NCBI RefSeq assembly: GCF_000633935.1
Contig: NZ_KK214998.1
Location: 1,474,411 to 1,538,410 of the forward strand
Source of the DNA: Ectothiorhodospira haloalkaliphila ATCC 51935
Lineage (GTDB): Bacteria > Pseudomonadota > Gammaproteobacteria > Ectothiorhodospirales > Ectothiorhodospiraceae
DNA: 64,000 bases
Direction: 5' to 3'
Positions 35,769 through 46,608 of the stretch are shown in pieces. Both the position numbers and the translations under genes were made by a program. The notes under the pieces are model-generated. The model saw only the letters and a list, made by a program, of their open reading frames with translations, searched no databases and had not been told where the DNA came from. Position 1 is the stretch's first letter; each line of letters begins with the position of its first letter.

Positions 35769-36389
35769 ATGAGCTCAGCACTGACGCCGGTCACCGCCTT
35801 GCTGGAAGCGGCCATCAATCAGTACCTCTCCATGGACCCCGGCAGCCAGCGACGGCTGGCGGCCCTCAAAGGGGGCGTGGTGGCGCTGCATGTGACGGGC
35901 GTGGGCGTGACCCTGTATTTCATTCCCGGCGAGGAAGACCTGCAGGTGTCCGGGCAGTTCGATGGAGACCCGGACGCCCATATCGCCGGCACCCCCCTGG
36001 CCCTGGCCGGTCTGCTGGCCAGTGAGCCCGCAGCCCGCATGCCCGAATCCGTCACCCTCGTGGGGGACGTGGAACTGGCGCGTCATTTCAATGACCTGTT
36101 GCGCCGGGTGGATCTGGACTGGGAGGAACTGCTGTCGCGCTTCACCGGTGATCTGTTTGCCCATCGGGTCGGTGAAACGTTTCGGGAATTCGAGTCCTGG
36201 CTCAAGCGGGCACGCGAATCCTTCCGTGGTGATGTGGCTGAATACCTTCAGGAAGAAACCCAGACCCTGCCCGCCCGTTCGCAGGTGGAGTCCTTCATGG
36301 ATGAAGTGGATGGTCTGCGCAGTGACGCCGACCGCCTGGAGGCGCGCATCCAGCGTCTCGAACAAGCCCGGGATCGGGCAAGATCATGA
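35769..36389 (+). CDS. ubiJ: Ubiquinone biosynthesis accessory factor UbiJ (SCP2 domain)
   Basis: UbiJ is the lipid-binding scaffold of the aerobic ubiquinone complex. The 206-residue product has an SCP2-type N-terminal domain (about 15-115, LAALKGGVVALHVTGVGVTLYF, SLVGDVELARHFNDLL-like segment) and a C-terminal helical and coiled-coil region (FMDEVDGLRSDADRLEARIQRLEQ). The gene lies between ubiE and ubiB, only 8 nt before the latter. Confidence 0.9.
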   Translation: MSSALTPVTALLEAAINQYLSMDPGSQRRLAALKGGVVALHVTGVGVTLYFIPGEEDLQVSGQFDGDPDAHIAGTPLALAGLLASEPAARMPESVTLVGDVELARHFNDLLRRVDLDWEELLSRFTGDLFAHRVGETFREFESWLKRARESFRGDVAEYLQEETQTLPARSQVESFMDEVDGLRSDADRLEARIQRLEQARDRARS

Positions 36390-36397
36390 GAATCTAA

Positions 36398-38089
36398 ATG
36401 CTGCAGCATCTGCACCCTGCCCAGCTGCTCCGGCTGCTGACCATCAACCGCGTACTCATCCGTCATGGCCTGGATGAGGTGGTACTGGCCATCCGCCTGT
36501 TCCGGCCCGTGCGTTTTCTGCTCTACATGGCACCCTGGAACTGGTTCCGCACGGTGCCCTATGACCGTGGCGAGCGCATCCGCCGTGCCCTGGAAGATCT
36601 CGGTCCCATCTTCATCAAGTTTGGCCAGATGGTCTCCACCCGGCGAGATCTGTTACCGGATGACATCGCCAACGAACTTTCCCGACTGCAGGACCGGGTG
36701 CCCCCGTTTCCCAACGAAGAGGCGCGGGCAATCATCGAGAAATCCCTGGGCCAACCGGTGGAGACCCTGTTCGCCTCCTTCGAGGCCACCCCCATGGCGT
36801 CGGCTTCCATTGCCCAGGTGCATGGAGCGGTGCTCCACGACGGCCGCCGCGTGGTGGTCAAGGTGCTGCGCCCCAATATCGAGAAGGCCATCCGCCGCGA
36901 CGTGGAACTGATGTACGTGATCGCCGAGCTGGCGGAGCGCTACTGGCCCGAGGGACGCCGCCTGCGCCCGGTGGAAGTGGTGCGCGAGTACGAACAGACC
37001 ATCATTGATGAACTGGATCTGCTGCGGGAGGCTGCCAACGCCTCCCAGTTGCGGCGCAACTTCGAAGGCTCGGGCATCCTCTACACCCCGGAAGTCCACT
37101 GGGACTACTGCCGCCGCAACGTCATGGTGATGGAACGCATCCAGGGCGTGCCCGTGTCCGACGTGGCCACCCTCAAGGCCCGTGGCGTGGACCTGAAACT
37201 GCTGGCCGAGCGGGGTGTGGAAGTCTTCTTCACCCAGGTGTTCCGGCACAACTTCTTCCATGCCGACATGCACCCGGGCAACGTCTTCATCGACGCCACC
37301 GATCCCGCCGATCCCAGCTACCTGGCGGTGGATTTCGGCATCATCGGCACCCTGTCACCTGCCGACCAGCGCTACCTGGCGGAAAACTTCTACGCCTTCT
37401 TCAACCGCGACTACGCCCGTGTGGCAGAACTGCACGTGGAATCCGGCTGGGTGCCCCGGGACGTGCGTGTGGCAGACCTGGAAGGCGCCATCCGCACCGT
37501 TTGCGAACCCATCTTCGAAAAACCCCTGAAGGACATCTCCTTCGGCAACGTCCTGGTGCGCCTCTTCCAGACGGCGCGGCGCTTCAACATGGAAGTACAG
37601 CCCCAGCTGGTGTTGCTGGAGAAGACCCTGCTCAACATCGAGGGTATGGGCCGCGACCTCTACCCGGAACTGGATCTGTGGCAGACCGCCCGCCCCTTCA
37701 TCCAGCGCTGGATGGACGAGCAGGTGGGCGTGCGCGCCCTGGTCAAGGGATTGCGCCGCAACCTGCCCTTCATCCTGGAAAAGACCCCCGACCTGCCGGG
37801 CCTGATCCACGAAACCCTGCGCCAGCAGGCCAGCGCCGACGAGCGCCACGCCCTCCAGCAGGCCCAGTTATACCAATTGCAGAGAGAGATCCGTGCCTCA
37901 AATCGGCGCACGGTCTATGCCGTGATGGGCAGCGCCCTGGCCCTGGGCGCCGTGCTGCTCACTTCCCAGTCCCCGGAGATGCCGGAACTGCTCACCGTAC
38001 CCTGGCCCGCCTGGGTCCTGGGCACCCTGGGCCTGGCCTTCCTGCTGGGCGCCGTCTGGAAACGCAGCGAACTGACGTCACCAGGCTGA
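36398..38089 (+). CDS. ubiB: Ubiquinone biosynthesis protein UbiB
   Basis: UbiB is an atypical kinase-like ATPase needed for ubiquinone synthesis, probably extracting lipid intermediates from the membrane. The 563-residue product shows the N-terminal KxGQ-type motif FIKFGQMVSTRRDLLPDDIA, the alanine-rich loop MASASIAQVHGA, VVVKVLRPNI with the kinase lysine, HADMHPGNVF and the DFG motif AVDFGIIGTL. Two C-terminal membrane helices (about residues 505-525 and 530-550) anchor it. It is last in ubiEJB and converges on lpdA. Confidence 0.96.
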   Translation: MLQHLHPAQLLRLLTINRVLIRHGLDEVVLAIRLFRPVRFLLYMAPWNWFRTVPYDRGERIRRALEDLGPIFIKFGQMVSTRRDLLPDDIANELSRLQDRVPPFPNEEARAIIEKSLGQPVETLFASFEATPMASASIAQVHGAVLHDGRRVVVKVLRPNIEKAIRRDVELMYVIAELAERYWPEGRRLRPVEVVREYEQTIIDELDLLREAANASQLRRNFEGSGILYTPEVHWDYCRRNVMVMERIQGVPVSDVATLKARGVDLKLLAERGVEVFFTQVFRHNFFHADMHPGNVFIDATDPADPSYLAVDFGIIGTLSPADQRYLAENFYAFFNRDYARVAELHVESGWVPRDVRVADLEGAIRTVCEPIFEKPLKDISFGNVLVRLFQTARRFNMEVQPQLVLLEKTLLNIEGMGRDLYPELDLWQTARPFIQRWMDEQVGVRALVKGLRRNLPFILEKTPDLPGLIHETLRQQASADERHALQQAQLYQLQREIRASNRRTVYAVMGSALALGAVLLTSQSPEMPELLTVPWPAWVLGTLGLAFLLGAVWKRSELTSPG

Positions 38090-38110
38090 GGTAACCAACC
38101 ACCGCCGCAG

Positions 38111-38222
38111 CCAGCGGAGGGAGGGATGCCTGCGGGCGGGTGTGTGCCGCATGGATGCGGCGCCCAAGCCTCCATGGACGGATTTACGGCGACCCGCCTG
38201 CAGGCATCCCTCCCTCCGCTGG
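38111..38222. repeat. Long palindromic intergenic element, copy B
   Basis: Two 30-nt arms (38111-38140 and 38193-38222), complementary except one position, enclose an inner hairpin GCCGCAT-GG-ATGCGGC and the diverged core AAGCCTCCATGGACGGATTT followed by ACGGCG. It has the same plan as the elements at 32300 and 46421. It sits between the convergent ubiB and lpdA genes, where it could stop transcription from both sides, although there is no T tail. Confidence 0.8.
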
Positions 38223-38276
38223 CGGTCCAGGGGCACCCGCGTGGACCACCCCTAGGCATCCGAATGGCCCGAGCAA

Positions 38277-39740
<1,464 letters not shown>

Positions 39741-39806
39741 TCATTCTCATCGATGTCTGATTTCGCCCGCTCTTGAGCCGGCGCATGGTTTCAGGCTGCG
39801 GGCCGA

Positions 39807-41153
39807 TCACACCTCCAGCAGCAGGCGGGCCGGATCCTCCAGCATGTCCTTGATGGTGACCAGGAACTGCACGGCCTCGCGTCCGTCCACCAGGCGATGG
39901 TCGTAGGACAGGGCCAGGTACATCATGGGCCGGATCACCACCTGACCATTCTCGGCCATGGGGCGCTCCTGGATGCGGTGCATGCCCAGGATGGCGCTCT
40001 GCGGTGGATTGATGATGGGGGTGGAGAGCAGCGAGCCGAACACGCCACCATTGGAGATGGTGAAGGTACCGCCGGTGAGGTCCTCCATGCTCAGATTGCC
40101 CGACTCGGCCTTCTTGCCGTAGTCATTGATGCTGCGCTCCACATCCGACATGGTCAGGCTGTCCGTGTCCCTGAGGATGGGCACCACCAGGCCCCGGGGG
40201 GCCGAGACGGCGATGCCGATATCGAAATAACCGTGGTAGACGATGTCCTTGCCATCGATGGAGGCATTCACCTCCGGGAAGCGCTTGAGGGCCTCGGTGG
40301 CGGCCTTGACGAAAAAGGACATGAAGCCCAGGCGCACGCCGTGACGCTTCTCGAAGCGGTCCTTGTACTGGGCCCGCAGGTCCATTACCGGCTTCATGTT
40401 CACCTCGTTGAAGGTGGTGAGCATGGCCGCCGTTTGCTGTGCTTCCACCAGCCGTTCCGCCACCCGGGCCCGAAGACGTGTCATGGGGACACGCTTCTCC
40501 GTGCGACCGCCGGTGGTGCTGGTACTGGCCGTGGGTGGCGTGGAGGCTTTCTGCTCCGACGATGCACCGCCGGGTTCAGTCCGGGTGTTCTCGGCTTCGG
40601 GTTCGGCCTTGTGTTGGGGCGCCCTGGTGGATTCGGCCTCCGCCTCATCCAGGTGCTTGACCACGTCTTCCTTGAGGATGCGCCCACCCTTGCCGCTGCC
40701 CTGGATCTCCCCCGGGTCCAGATCGTGTTCGTTGATCAGCTTGCGTACCGCCGGGCTCAGGGCCGGATCGTCCTGGGCCTGCTTTTGTGATGAATGGCTC
40801 TCGCCCTCAGCCGTCTTGCCCGACTTGCTGTCCTTCTCGGCCTGCTTGCCCTTGCCGCTGTCCTTCTTGCCGGACTTCTTCTTTCCCGATTCCTTGTCAC
40901 TCGATTCCTTGCCTTCGCTGGCCTCCACATGTCCGATCACCTGCCCGGCGGTGACCACCGATCCCTCATCCTCGATGATGTCTCCCATCACCCCGTCTTG
41001 CGGCGCGGGGACTTCGAGGACCACCTTGTCGGTCTCGATGTCCACCAGGATCTCGTCCCTCTGCACGGCGTCACCGGGGCGCTTGTGCCAGGAGACGATG
41101 GTGGCGTCGGACACGGATTCGGGAAGTTGCGGGATCTTAACCTCTGTACTCAT
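39807..41153 (-). CDS. sucB: Dihydrolipoyllysine-residue succinyltransferase (E2 of 2-oxoglutarate dehydrogenase)
   Basis: The 448-residue E2 core has one N-terminal lipoyl domain (about 1-78; lipoylated K in [11 protein letters not shown]). A long Lys/Ser/Glu linker (about 80-125) comes next, then a peripheral-subunit binding domain ([32 protein letters not shown]), a second linker and the catalytic domain with [13 protein letters not shown] carrying the active histidine and aspartate. It transfers succinyl groups to CoA. It starts 100 nt after sucA. Confidence 0.97.
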   Translation of the reverse strand: MSTEVKIPQLPESVSDATIVSWHKRPGDAVQRDEILVDIETDKVVLEVPAPQDGVMGDIIEDEGSVVTAGQVIGHVEASEGKESSDKESGKKKSGKKDSGKGKQAEKDSKSGKTAEGESHSSQKQAQDDPALSPAVRKLINEHDLDPGEIQGSGKGGRILKEDVVKHLDEAEAESTRAPQHKAEPEAENTRTEPGGASSEQKASTPPTASTSTTGGRTEKRVPMTRLRARVAERLVEAQQTAAMLTTFNEVNMKPVMDLRAQYKDRFEKRHGVRLGFMSFFVKAATEALKRFPEVNASIDGKDIVYHGYFDIGIAVSAPRGLVVPILRDTDSLTMSDVERSINDYGKKAESGNLSMEDLTGGTFTISNGGVFGSLLSTPIINPPQSAILGMHRIQERPMAENGQVVIRPMMYLALSYDHRLVDGREAVQFLVTIKDMLEDPARLLLEV

Positions 41154-41253
41154 ATCATCTTGTCCTTATTGGTTTCGGCAACAGGGTCATGGGCGGTGGC
41201 TTTGCCGACAGTGTCAATGAATGCGTCCGCTGGCGCGATGGGGTCATCGCCGC

Positions 41254-44088
41254 CTACGACTGGCGCAGGGCGCGTTCGATCAGGGCTTCCTGCTGCTTCA
41301 CGTGCACATCCAGGTGTCCCACGGCGGGCGCCGCGCTGGCGGGCCGGGTCACGTGCTGCAGATAACGGTCGGGGCCGAGCAGGGTACGCATGTGATGCTG
41401 GCTGGAATACCAGGCGCCCTGATTGAGCGGTTCTTCCTGCACCCAGTAGAACTCACTGGCATTGGGGAAGGCCTCCAGGGCACGGGACAGGTCTTCCTCC
41501 GGGAACGGATAGAGCTGCTCGATGCGTAGCACGGCGATATTATGCTTCTCCTCCTTGCGGCGGCGTTCGAGCAGGTCGTAATAGACCTTGCCGGAGCACA
41601 TGACCACCCGGGTCACGCCCTTCGGATCCAGATCATCGATCTCGCCGATCACATTGTGGAAACGACCCTCGGTGAGATCTTCCAGGCTGCTGACCGCCAG
41701 CTTGTGGCGCAGCAGGCTCTTGGGCGTCATCACCACCAGGGGCTTGCGGTACGGGCGCACCATCTGGCGGCGCAGCAGGTGGAAGATCTGCGAGGGGGTG
41801 GTGGGCACGCATACCTGCATGTTGTTCTGTGCGCACAGCTGCATGTAGCGCTCCAGGCGCGCCGATGAGTGTTCGGGACCCTGCCCCTCATAGCCATGGG
41901 GCAGCAGCATCACCAGGCCGCACAGGCGGCCCCATTTCTGTTCGCCGGAACTGATGAACTGGTCGATGACCACCTGGGCACCATTGGCGAAATCCCCGAA
42001 TTGTGCCTCCCACAGGGTGAGGGTGTTGGGGGTGGCGGTGGCATAGCCGTATTCGAAGGCCAGTACGGCCTCCTCGGAGAGTAGCGAGTCGATGACCAGG
42101 AAATCCGCCTGGCGATCGGAGAGATGCCGCAACGGGATCCAGCGGTCTCCGTCCTTCTGGTTGAACAGCACAGCGTGTCGGTGGAAGAACGTGCCCCGGC
42201 CACTGTCCTGGCCGGTGAGCCTGACCGGATAGCCATCCGCCAGCAGTGCCGCATAGGCGCTGGTCTCGGCGAAGCCCCAGTCCATAGGCAGGGAGCCGGC
42301 GGCCATCTTGCGTCGATCGTCCATGAGCTTGGCGACCCGCGGGTGGAGCTCGAACCCCTCGGGGATGTCACAGATGCGCTTCCACAGGTCCCGTAGCGTA
42401 TCCAGGCCCACGCGGGTCTGAGCGCTCTGGCGCCAATCCTGATCCAGGAATGGCTTCCAGTCCACGGCGGACTTGTCATAGCCCTGGTCGCTGCCCTCCA
42501 GCACGTAGGGCATGATGCCCTCGCCGGTGTCCAGGCGGGTGCGCAGCGATGCCTCCATGGAGCGGGCCTCGTCATCGTCGATCACCCCTGCCTTTTCCAG
42601 GCGCTGGGCATAGCGGGCCCGGGTGGTGGGGCTCTCCTTGATGCGCCGGTACATGGCTGGTTGGGTCACTGCGGGCTCGTCGGCCTCGTTGTGCCCCTGT
42701 CGCCGGTAGCAGATCAGGTCGATGACCACGTCCTTCTTGAAGGTCATGCGGTAGTCCAGGGCGATCTGGGCGGCAAACATCACCATTTCCGGGTCGTCGC
42801 CGTTCACATGCAGGATGGGCGCGTTCACCATCTTGGCCACGTCGGTGCAATAGGGGGTGGAACGGGCGTCCCTGAGGGTGCTGGTGGTGAATCCGATCTG
42901 GTTGTTGATCACCACGTGCAGCGTGCCCTTGGTGGCAAAGCCGCGGGTCTGGGACATGTTCAGGGTTTCCATGACCACACCCTGGCCGGCAAAGGCCGCG
43001 TCACCATGGATCACCAGGGGCAAGACCTGGTCCCCGTCCTTGTCGCCGCGCCGGTTCTGGCGTGCCCGCACCGAGCCTTCCACCACGGGGCCGACGATTT
43101 CCAGGTGGGACGGGTTGAAGGCCAGGGCCAGGTGCATGGGCCCGCCGGGGGTTTCCAGATTCGAAGAGAAACCCATGTGGTATTTGACGTCGCCGGTGCC
43201 CGGGTGGCGACGTCCGGTGCCCTCGAATTCCTGGAAGAGTTCCGCCGGGGATTTGCCCAGGATGTTCACCAGCACGTTGAGGCGGCCGCGGTGGGCCAGG
43301 CCCATGACGGTTTCCTTCACGCCTCGCTCGCCAGCCCGGTGGATGACCTCGTCCAGCAGCGGGATCAGGCTTTCTCCGCCCTCGAGCGAGAAGCGCTTTT
43401 GACCCACGTAGCGACTGTGCAGGTAGCGCTCCAGGCCTTCGGCGGCAGTCAGGCGGTCCAGGATGTAGCGCCGGCGTTCGTCGCTGAAATGGGGCTCCCC
43501 GCGCACCGACTCCAGTTTCTGCTGCAGCCAGCGCTTTTCACCCGTGTCGGTGATATGCATGTATTCGGCGCCCATGGTCTTGCAGTAGGTGCCCTTGAGG
43601 ATGCGCGTGATTTCCCTCAGCTGTGCCTCGTCGGGGCCCACCAGCGAACCGGTGTTGAACACCGTGCCCAGATCCTGCTCGGACAGGTCATGATGTTCCA
43701 GGGTGAGTTCGGGAAGTGACGCCGGTTCGGACAGACCCAGGGGGTCCAGATCGGCCTGCAGGTGCCCCAGGAAACGGAAGGCGTTGATGTACTGCAGCAC
43801 CCGCACCTGTTTGCGCTCGTGTTCCAGACTGCCCATGGGCAGGCCACGTCCCGGGCCCGCCTCGGCCAGCTCGCGAAACTCTTCCCGCACCTGGCTGTGC
43901 AGCACGGAGGTGTCGTCCCTTCCGCCGTGGGTGATGTCGTCGAAGTGCTGTCGCCAGATCTCCGGTACCTGGTCCGGGTCCTGCTGGTAGGCCTCGAAGA
44001 GTTGTTCCAGATAGGCGGCATTGCCCGCGTCCAGGAAGGAGGAGTCCCAATGGGACTGCATGTCGCGGGCTTGGCTGGGCTTGGTCAT
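41254..44088 (-). CDS. sucA: 2-Oxoglutarate dehydrogenase E1 component
   Basis: SucA is the thiamine-diphosphate-dependent E1 that decarboxylates 2-oxoglutarate. The 944-residue product has the N-terminal E2-binding segment (SSFLDAGNAAYLEQLFEAYQQDPDQVPEIWRQHFDD), VMGLAHRGRLNVL, GDAAFAGQGVVMETLNMS with the ThDP-binding GDA, and CYRRQGHNEADEPAVTQPAMY. A longer frame adds 22 residues upstream, but the ATG at MTKPSQ fits the family. It is the first gene of the minus-strand suc operon and is divergent from uvrD. Confidence 0.97.
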   Translation of the reverse strand: MTKPSQARDMQSHWDSSFLDAGNAAYLEQLFEAYQQDPDQVPEIWRQHFDDITHGGRDDTSVLHSQVREEFRELAEAGPGRGLPMGSLEHERKQVRVLQYINAFRFLGHLQADLDPLGLSEPASLPELTLEHHDLSEQDLGTVFNTGSLVGPDEAQLREITRILKGTYCKTMGAEYMHITDTGEKRWLQQKLESVRGEPHFSDERRRYILDRLTAAEGLERYLHSRYVGQKRFSLEGGESLIPLLDEVIHRAGERGVKETVMGLAHRGRLNVLVNILGKSPAELFQEFEGTGRRHPGTGDVKYHMGFSSNLETPGGPMHLALAFNPSHLEIVGPVVEGSVRARQNRRGDKDGDQVLPLVIHGDAAFAGQGVVMETLNMSQTRGFATKGTLHVVINNQIGFTTSTLRDARSTPYCTDVAKMVNAPILHVNGDDPEMVMFAAQIALDYRMTFKKDVVIDLICYRRQGHNEADEPAVTQPAMYRRIKESPTTRARYAQRLEKAGVIDDDEARSMEASLRTRLDTGEGIMPYVLEGSDQGYDKSAVDWKPFLDQDWRQSAQTRVGLDTLRDLWKRICDIPEGFELHPRVAKLMDDRRKMAAGSLPMDWGFAETSAYAALLADGYPVRLTGQDSGRGTFFHRHAVLFNQKDGDRWIPLRHLSDRQADFLVIDSLLSEEAVLAFEYGYATATPNTLTLWEAQFGDFANGAQVVIDQFISSGEQKWGRLCGLVMLLPHGYEGQGPEHSSARLERYMQLCAQNNMQVCVPTTPSQIFHLLRRQMVRPYRKPLVVMTPKSLLRHKLAVSSLEDLTEGRFHNVIGEIDDLDPKGVTRVVMCSGKVYYDLLERRRKEEKHNIAVLRIEQLYPFPEEDLSRALEAFPNASEFYWVQEEPLNQGAWYSSQHHMRTLLGPDRYLQHVTRPASAAPAVGHLDVHVKQQEALIERALRQS

Positions 44089-44224
44089 GGGCGTGTCTGT
44101 CTTTGGGCGCTGTGGGAGTGTGGGATGCCTGTCTTGCGTTTTGCTCAGGATCAAGTCTCGACCCTAAACGCCAAACTGGCAAGTGGTGCGTTCCGGGAGG
44201 TCGGGGTTTTGGTAAGATTCGACC

Positions 44225-46396
44225 ATGGATGTTTCCCCTTTGTTTGATTCCCTGAACGAGGCCCAGCGCCAGGCGGTGGGCAGCCCCTCTGGTCCGATTC
44301 TGGTGCTGGCGGGCGCCGGCAGTGGCAAGACCCGCGTGCTGGTGCATCGCATCGCCTGGTTGATTCAGGCGGAGGGCCTGTCTCCCCACAGCATTCTGGC
44401 GGTCACGTTCACCAACAAGGCGGCCAGCGAGATGCGTGGGCGGCTGGAGGGTCTGCTGGGCATGCCGCCCCGGGGGCTTTGGGTGGGCACCTTCCACGGC
44501 CTGTCTCACCGACTGCTGCGGGCCCATTGGCGCGAAGCCAGGCTGCCGGAGAACTTCCAGATCCTGGATTCGGACGATCAGTACCGCTTGGTGAAGCGCG
44601 TGCTCAAGGCCCTGGAGCTGGACGAGGCCCATTGGCCACCGCGCAAGATGCAGTGGTTCGTCAATGGTCGCAAGGATGAGGGGGTGCGCCCGGCGCACAT
44701 GCAGGATACCGGCGACCCGGTGAACCGGCAGATGATCCGCTTCTACACGGCCTATGAGCAGGCCTGTCAGCGTGCCGGTGTGGTGGATTTTGCCGAGCTC
44801 ATGCTGCGCAGCCTGGAGTTGCTGCGCGACACCCCGACGCTGCTGGAGCATTACCGCAGTCGCTTCCGTCACCTGCTGGTGGATGAGTTCCAGGATACCA
44901 ACGACATCCAGTATGCCTGGCTGCGTCTGCTGGCCGGGGACAAGACGCCGGTATTCGCCGTGGGTGATGATGACCAATCCATCTACGGCTGGCGTGGTGC
45001 CCGCATCGAGCACATCCAGAAGTTCACGCGGGACTTCCCCGGCGCCCTGACGGTGCGTCTGGAGCAGAATTACCGCTCCACCGCCACCATCCTGGGGGCG
45101 GCCAACACCCTGATCCGTCAGAACGGCTCGCGCCTGGGCAAGGAGTTGTGGACGGATGGGTTGCAGGGGGAGCCGATCACGCTCTACGGTGCCTTCAATG
45201 AATACGATGAGGCCCGGTTCGTGGCTGATCAGCTCCGCGGCTGGCGGGAGGGGGGCGGAGCCTGTCGTGACGTGGCCATTCTCTATCGCTCCAACGCCCA
45301 GTCGCGGGTGCTGGAGGAAACCCTGATCCAGGCGGGCATCCCCTACCGGGTTTACGGGGGCCTGCGCTTCTTCGAGCGGGCCGAGATCAAGGATGCCTTG
45401 TGCTATATGCGCCTGGTGGCGTCGCGTGACGATGACACGGCCCTGGAACGGGTGATCAATCAACCCACGCGGGGCCTGGGGGAGCGCACCGTGGCGTTGA
45501 TCCGTGAACAGGCCCGGGCGCAGGGCGTGTCGCTGTGGGATGCCGCTGGCAGGCTGCTGGAGCAGGGCGCCCTGGCGGCCCGGGCCGGTAATGCGCTGCG
45601 GGGGTTCAGGGTGCTGTTGGATGATATGGCCACTGCCTGTGCCAATCTGGATCTGCATGAGCAGGTGGAGCATGTGATCGCGCATTCGGGTCTCAAGGAT
45701 CATTACGAGGCGGAGAAGGGGGAGAAGGCTCAGGCGCGGGTGGATAACCTGGAGGAGCTGGTGAGTGCTGCCCGCGGTTTTGTCCATGATCCGGAGCGGC
45801 ATGAGGACATGAGTCCGCTGACGGCGTTCTTGTCCCATGCGGCCCTGGAGGCGGGCGAGGGTGAGGCGGACGCCTGGGAGGATTGTGTGCAGTTGATGAC
45901 GCTGCATTCGGCCAAGGGTCTGGAGTTTCCTCTGGTGTTTCTGGTGGGCATGGAGGAGGGGTTGTTTCCGCACCGGATGTCGCTGGAGGAGCCGGGTCGG
46001 CTGGAGGAGGAGCGGCGTCTGGCCTATGTGGGGATCACGCGGGCCTGCCGTCGGCTGGTGCTGACGTATGCGGAGAGTCGGCGTCTGCATGGTCGGGAGA
46101 GTTATAACGCGCCTTCGCGGTTCATTGCGGAGTTGCCGGAGGATCTGCTGGAGGATGTGCGCCCGCGGGCGACGCTGCGGCGACCGGTGGCGGAGCCGGT
46201 GCGGACCAGGCGGGTCAAGGAACCGCCGGCGGAGGGCTTGACCCTGGGGGCGCGGGTGCGGCACAAGAAGTTCGGTGAGGGGGTGATCCTGGATTGTGAG
46301 GGTCAGGCTTCTTCGGCGCGGGTGCAGGTGCGGTTTGATGGTGAGGGCGTCAAGTGGTTGGTGGTGGGGTATGCGAAGCTGGAGCCTGTAGGGTGA
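44225..46396 (+). CDS. uvrD: DNA helicase II UvrD
   Basis: UvrD is a 3'-5' superfamily 1 helicase acting in mismatch and nucleotide excision repair. The 723-residue product has the Q-motif LNEAQRQAV, Walker A AGAGSGKT (about 29-36), TFTNKAASEM, motif II VDEFQDTN, VGDDDQSIYGWRGA, QNYRSTATIL, and the late motifs TLHSAKGLEF and EERRLAYVGITRA. The C-terminal tail ends in a Tudor-like domain (LTLGARVRHKKFGEGVILDCEGQ) that contacts RNA polymerase. No LexA box was seen upstream. Confidence 0.96.
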   Translation: MDVSPLFDSLNEAQRQAVGSPSGPILVLAGAGSGKTRVLVHRIAWLIQAEGLSPHSILAVTFTNKAASEMRGRLEGLLGMPPRGLWVGTFHGLSHRLLRAHWREARLPENFQILDSDDQYRLVKRVLKALELDEAHWPPRKMQWFVNGRKDEGVRPAHMQDTGDPVNRQMIRFYTAYEQACQRAGVVDFAELMLRSLELLRDTPTLLEHYRSRFRHLLVDEFQDTNDIQYAWLRLLAGDKTPVFAVGDDDQSIYGWRGARIEHIQKFTRDFPGALTVRLEQNYRSTATILGAANTLIRQNGSRLGKELWTDGLQGEPITLYGAFNEYDEARFVADQLRGWREGGGACRDVAILYRSNAQSRVLEETLIQAGIPYRVYGGLRFFERAEIKDALCYMRLVASRDDDTALERVINQPTRGLGERTVALIREQARAQGVSLWDAAGRLLEQGALAARAGNALRGFRVLLDDMATACANLDLHEQVEHVIAHSGLKDHYEAEKGEKAQARVDNLEELVSAARGFVHDPERHEDMSPLTAFLSHAALEAGEGEADAWEDCVQLMTLHSAKGLEFPLVFLVGMEEGLFPHRMSLEEPGRLEEERRLAYVGITRACRRLVLTYAESRRLHGRESYNAPSRFIAELPEDLLEDVRPRATLRRPVAEPVRTRRVKEPPAEGLTLGARVRHKKFGEGVILDCEGQASSARVQVRFDGEGVKWLVVGYAKLEPVG

Positions 46397-46420
46397 GGTT
46401 GGGGTGTTCATCGGGCATCA

Positions 46421-46535
46421 AGGTGCTGCGCCGGCCGCTGGTGGGCGGTATCCCTGGCCGCGGGACGCCGTGAATACATCCGTGTAGGCTCGACCGCCGC
46501 ATCCATGCGGCGAACGCCCGCTCTCAGGGATGCCC
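46421..46535. repeat. Long palindromic intergenic element, copy C
   Basis: This copy is in the opposite orientation. Its core GAATACATCCGTGTAGGCTC, preceded by GGGACGCCGT, is nearly identical to the complement of the core at 32355-32387. The inner hairpin CGCCGCAT-CC-ATGCGGCG (46495-46512) matches that of the 38111 element. The outer arms (GGTATCCCTG near 46447 and CAGGGATGCC near 46525) pair only partly. It lies between uvrD and the TRAP binding lipoprotein gene. Confidence 0.75.
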
Positions 46536-46608
46536 CCCTGCCGAGACCTGCATTTCGGTGGTTTTGGCTTCAGAGGTTTGATCGAGAAGACATCCAGTGA
46601 GGTCTTTC

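Noticed and set aside
44160-44224. Possible LexA (SOS) box in front of uvrD
   Set aside because: I looked for CTG-N10-CAG in the sucA-uvrD gap and found only a CTGGCAAG half site without the second half.
43688-46411. Open frame of 907 codons on the minus strand opposite uvrD
   Set aside because: It lies antisense to intact uvrD, is rich in Pro/His/Arg/Gln as expected for a shadow frame in GC-rich DNA, and shows no domain.
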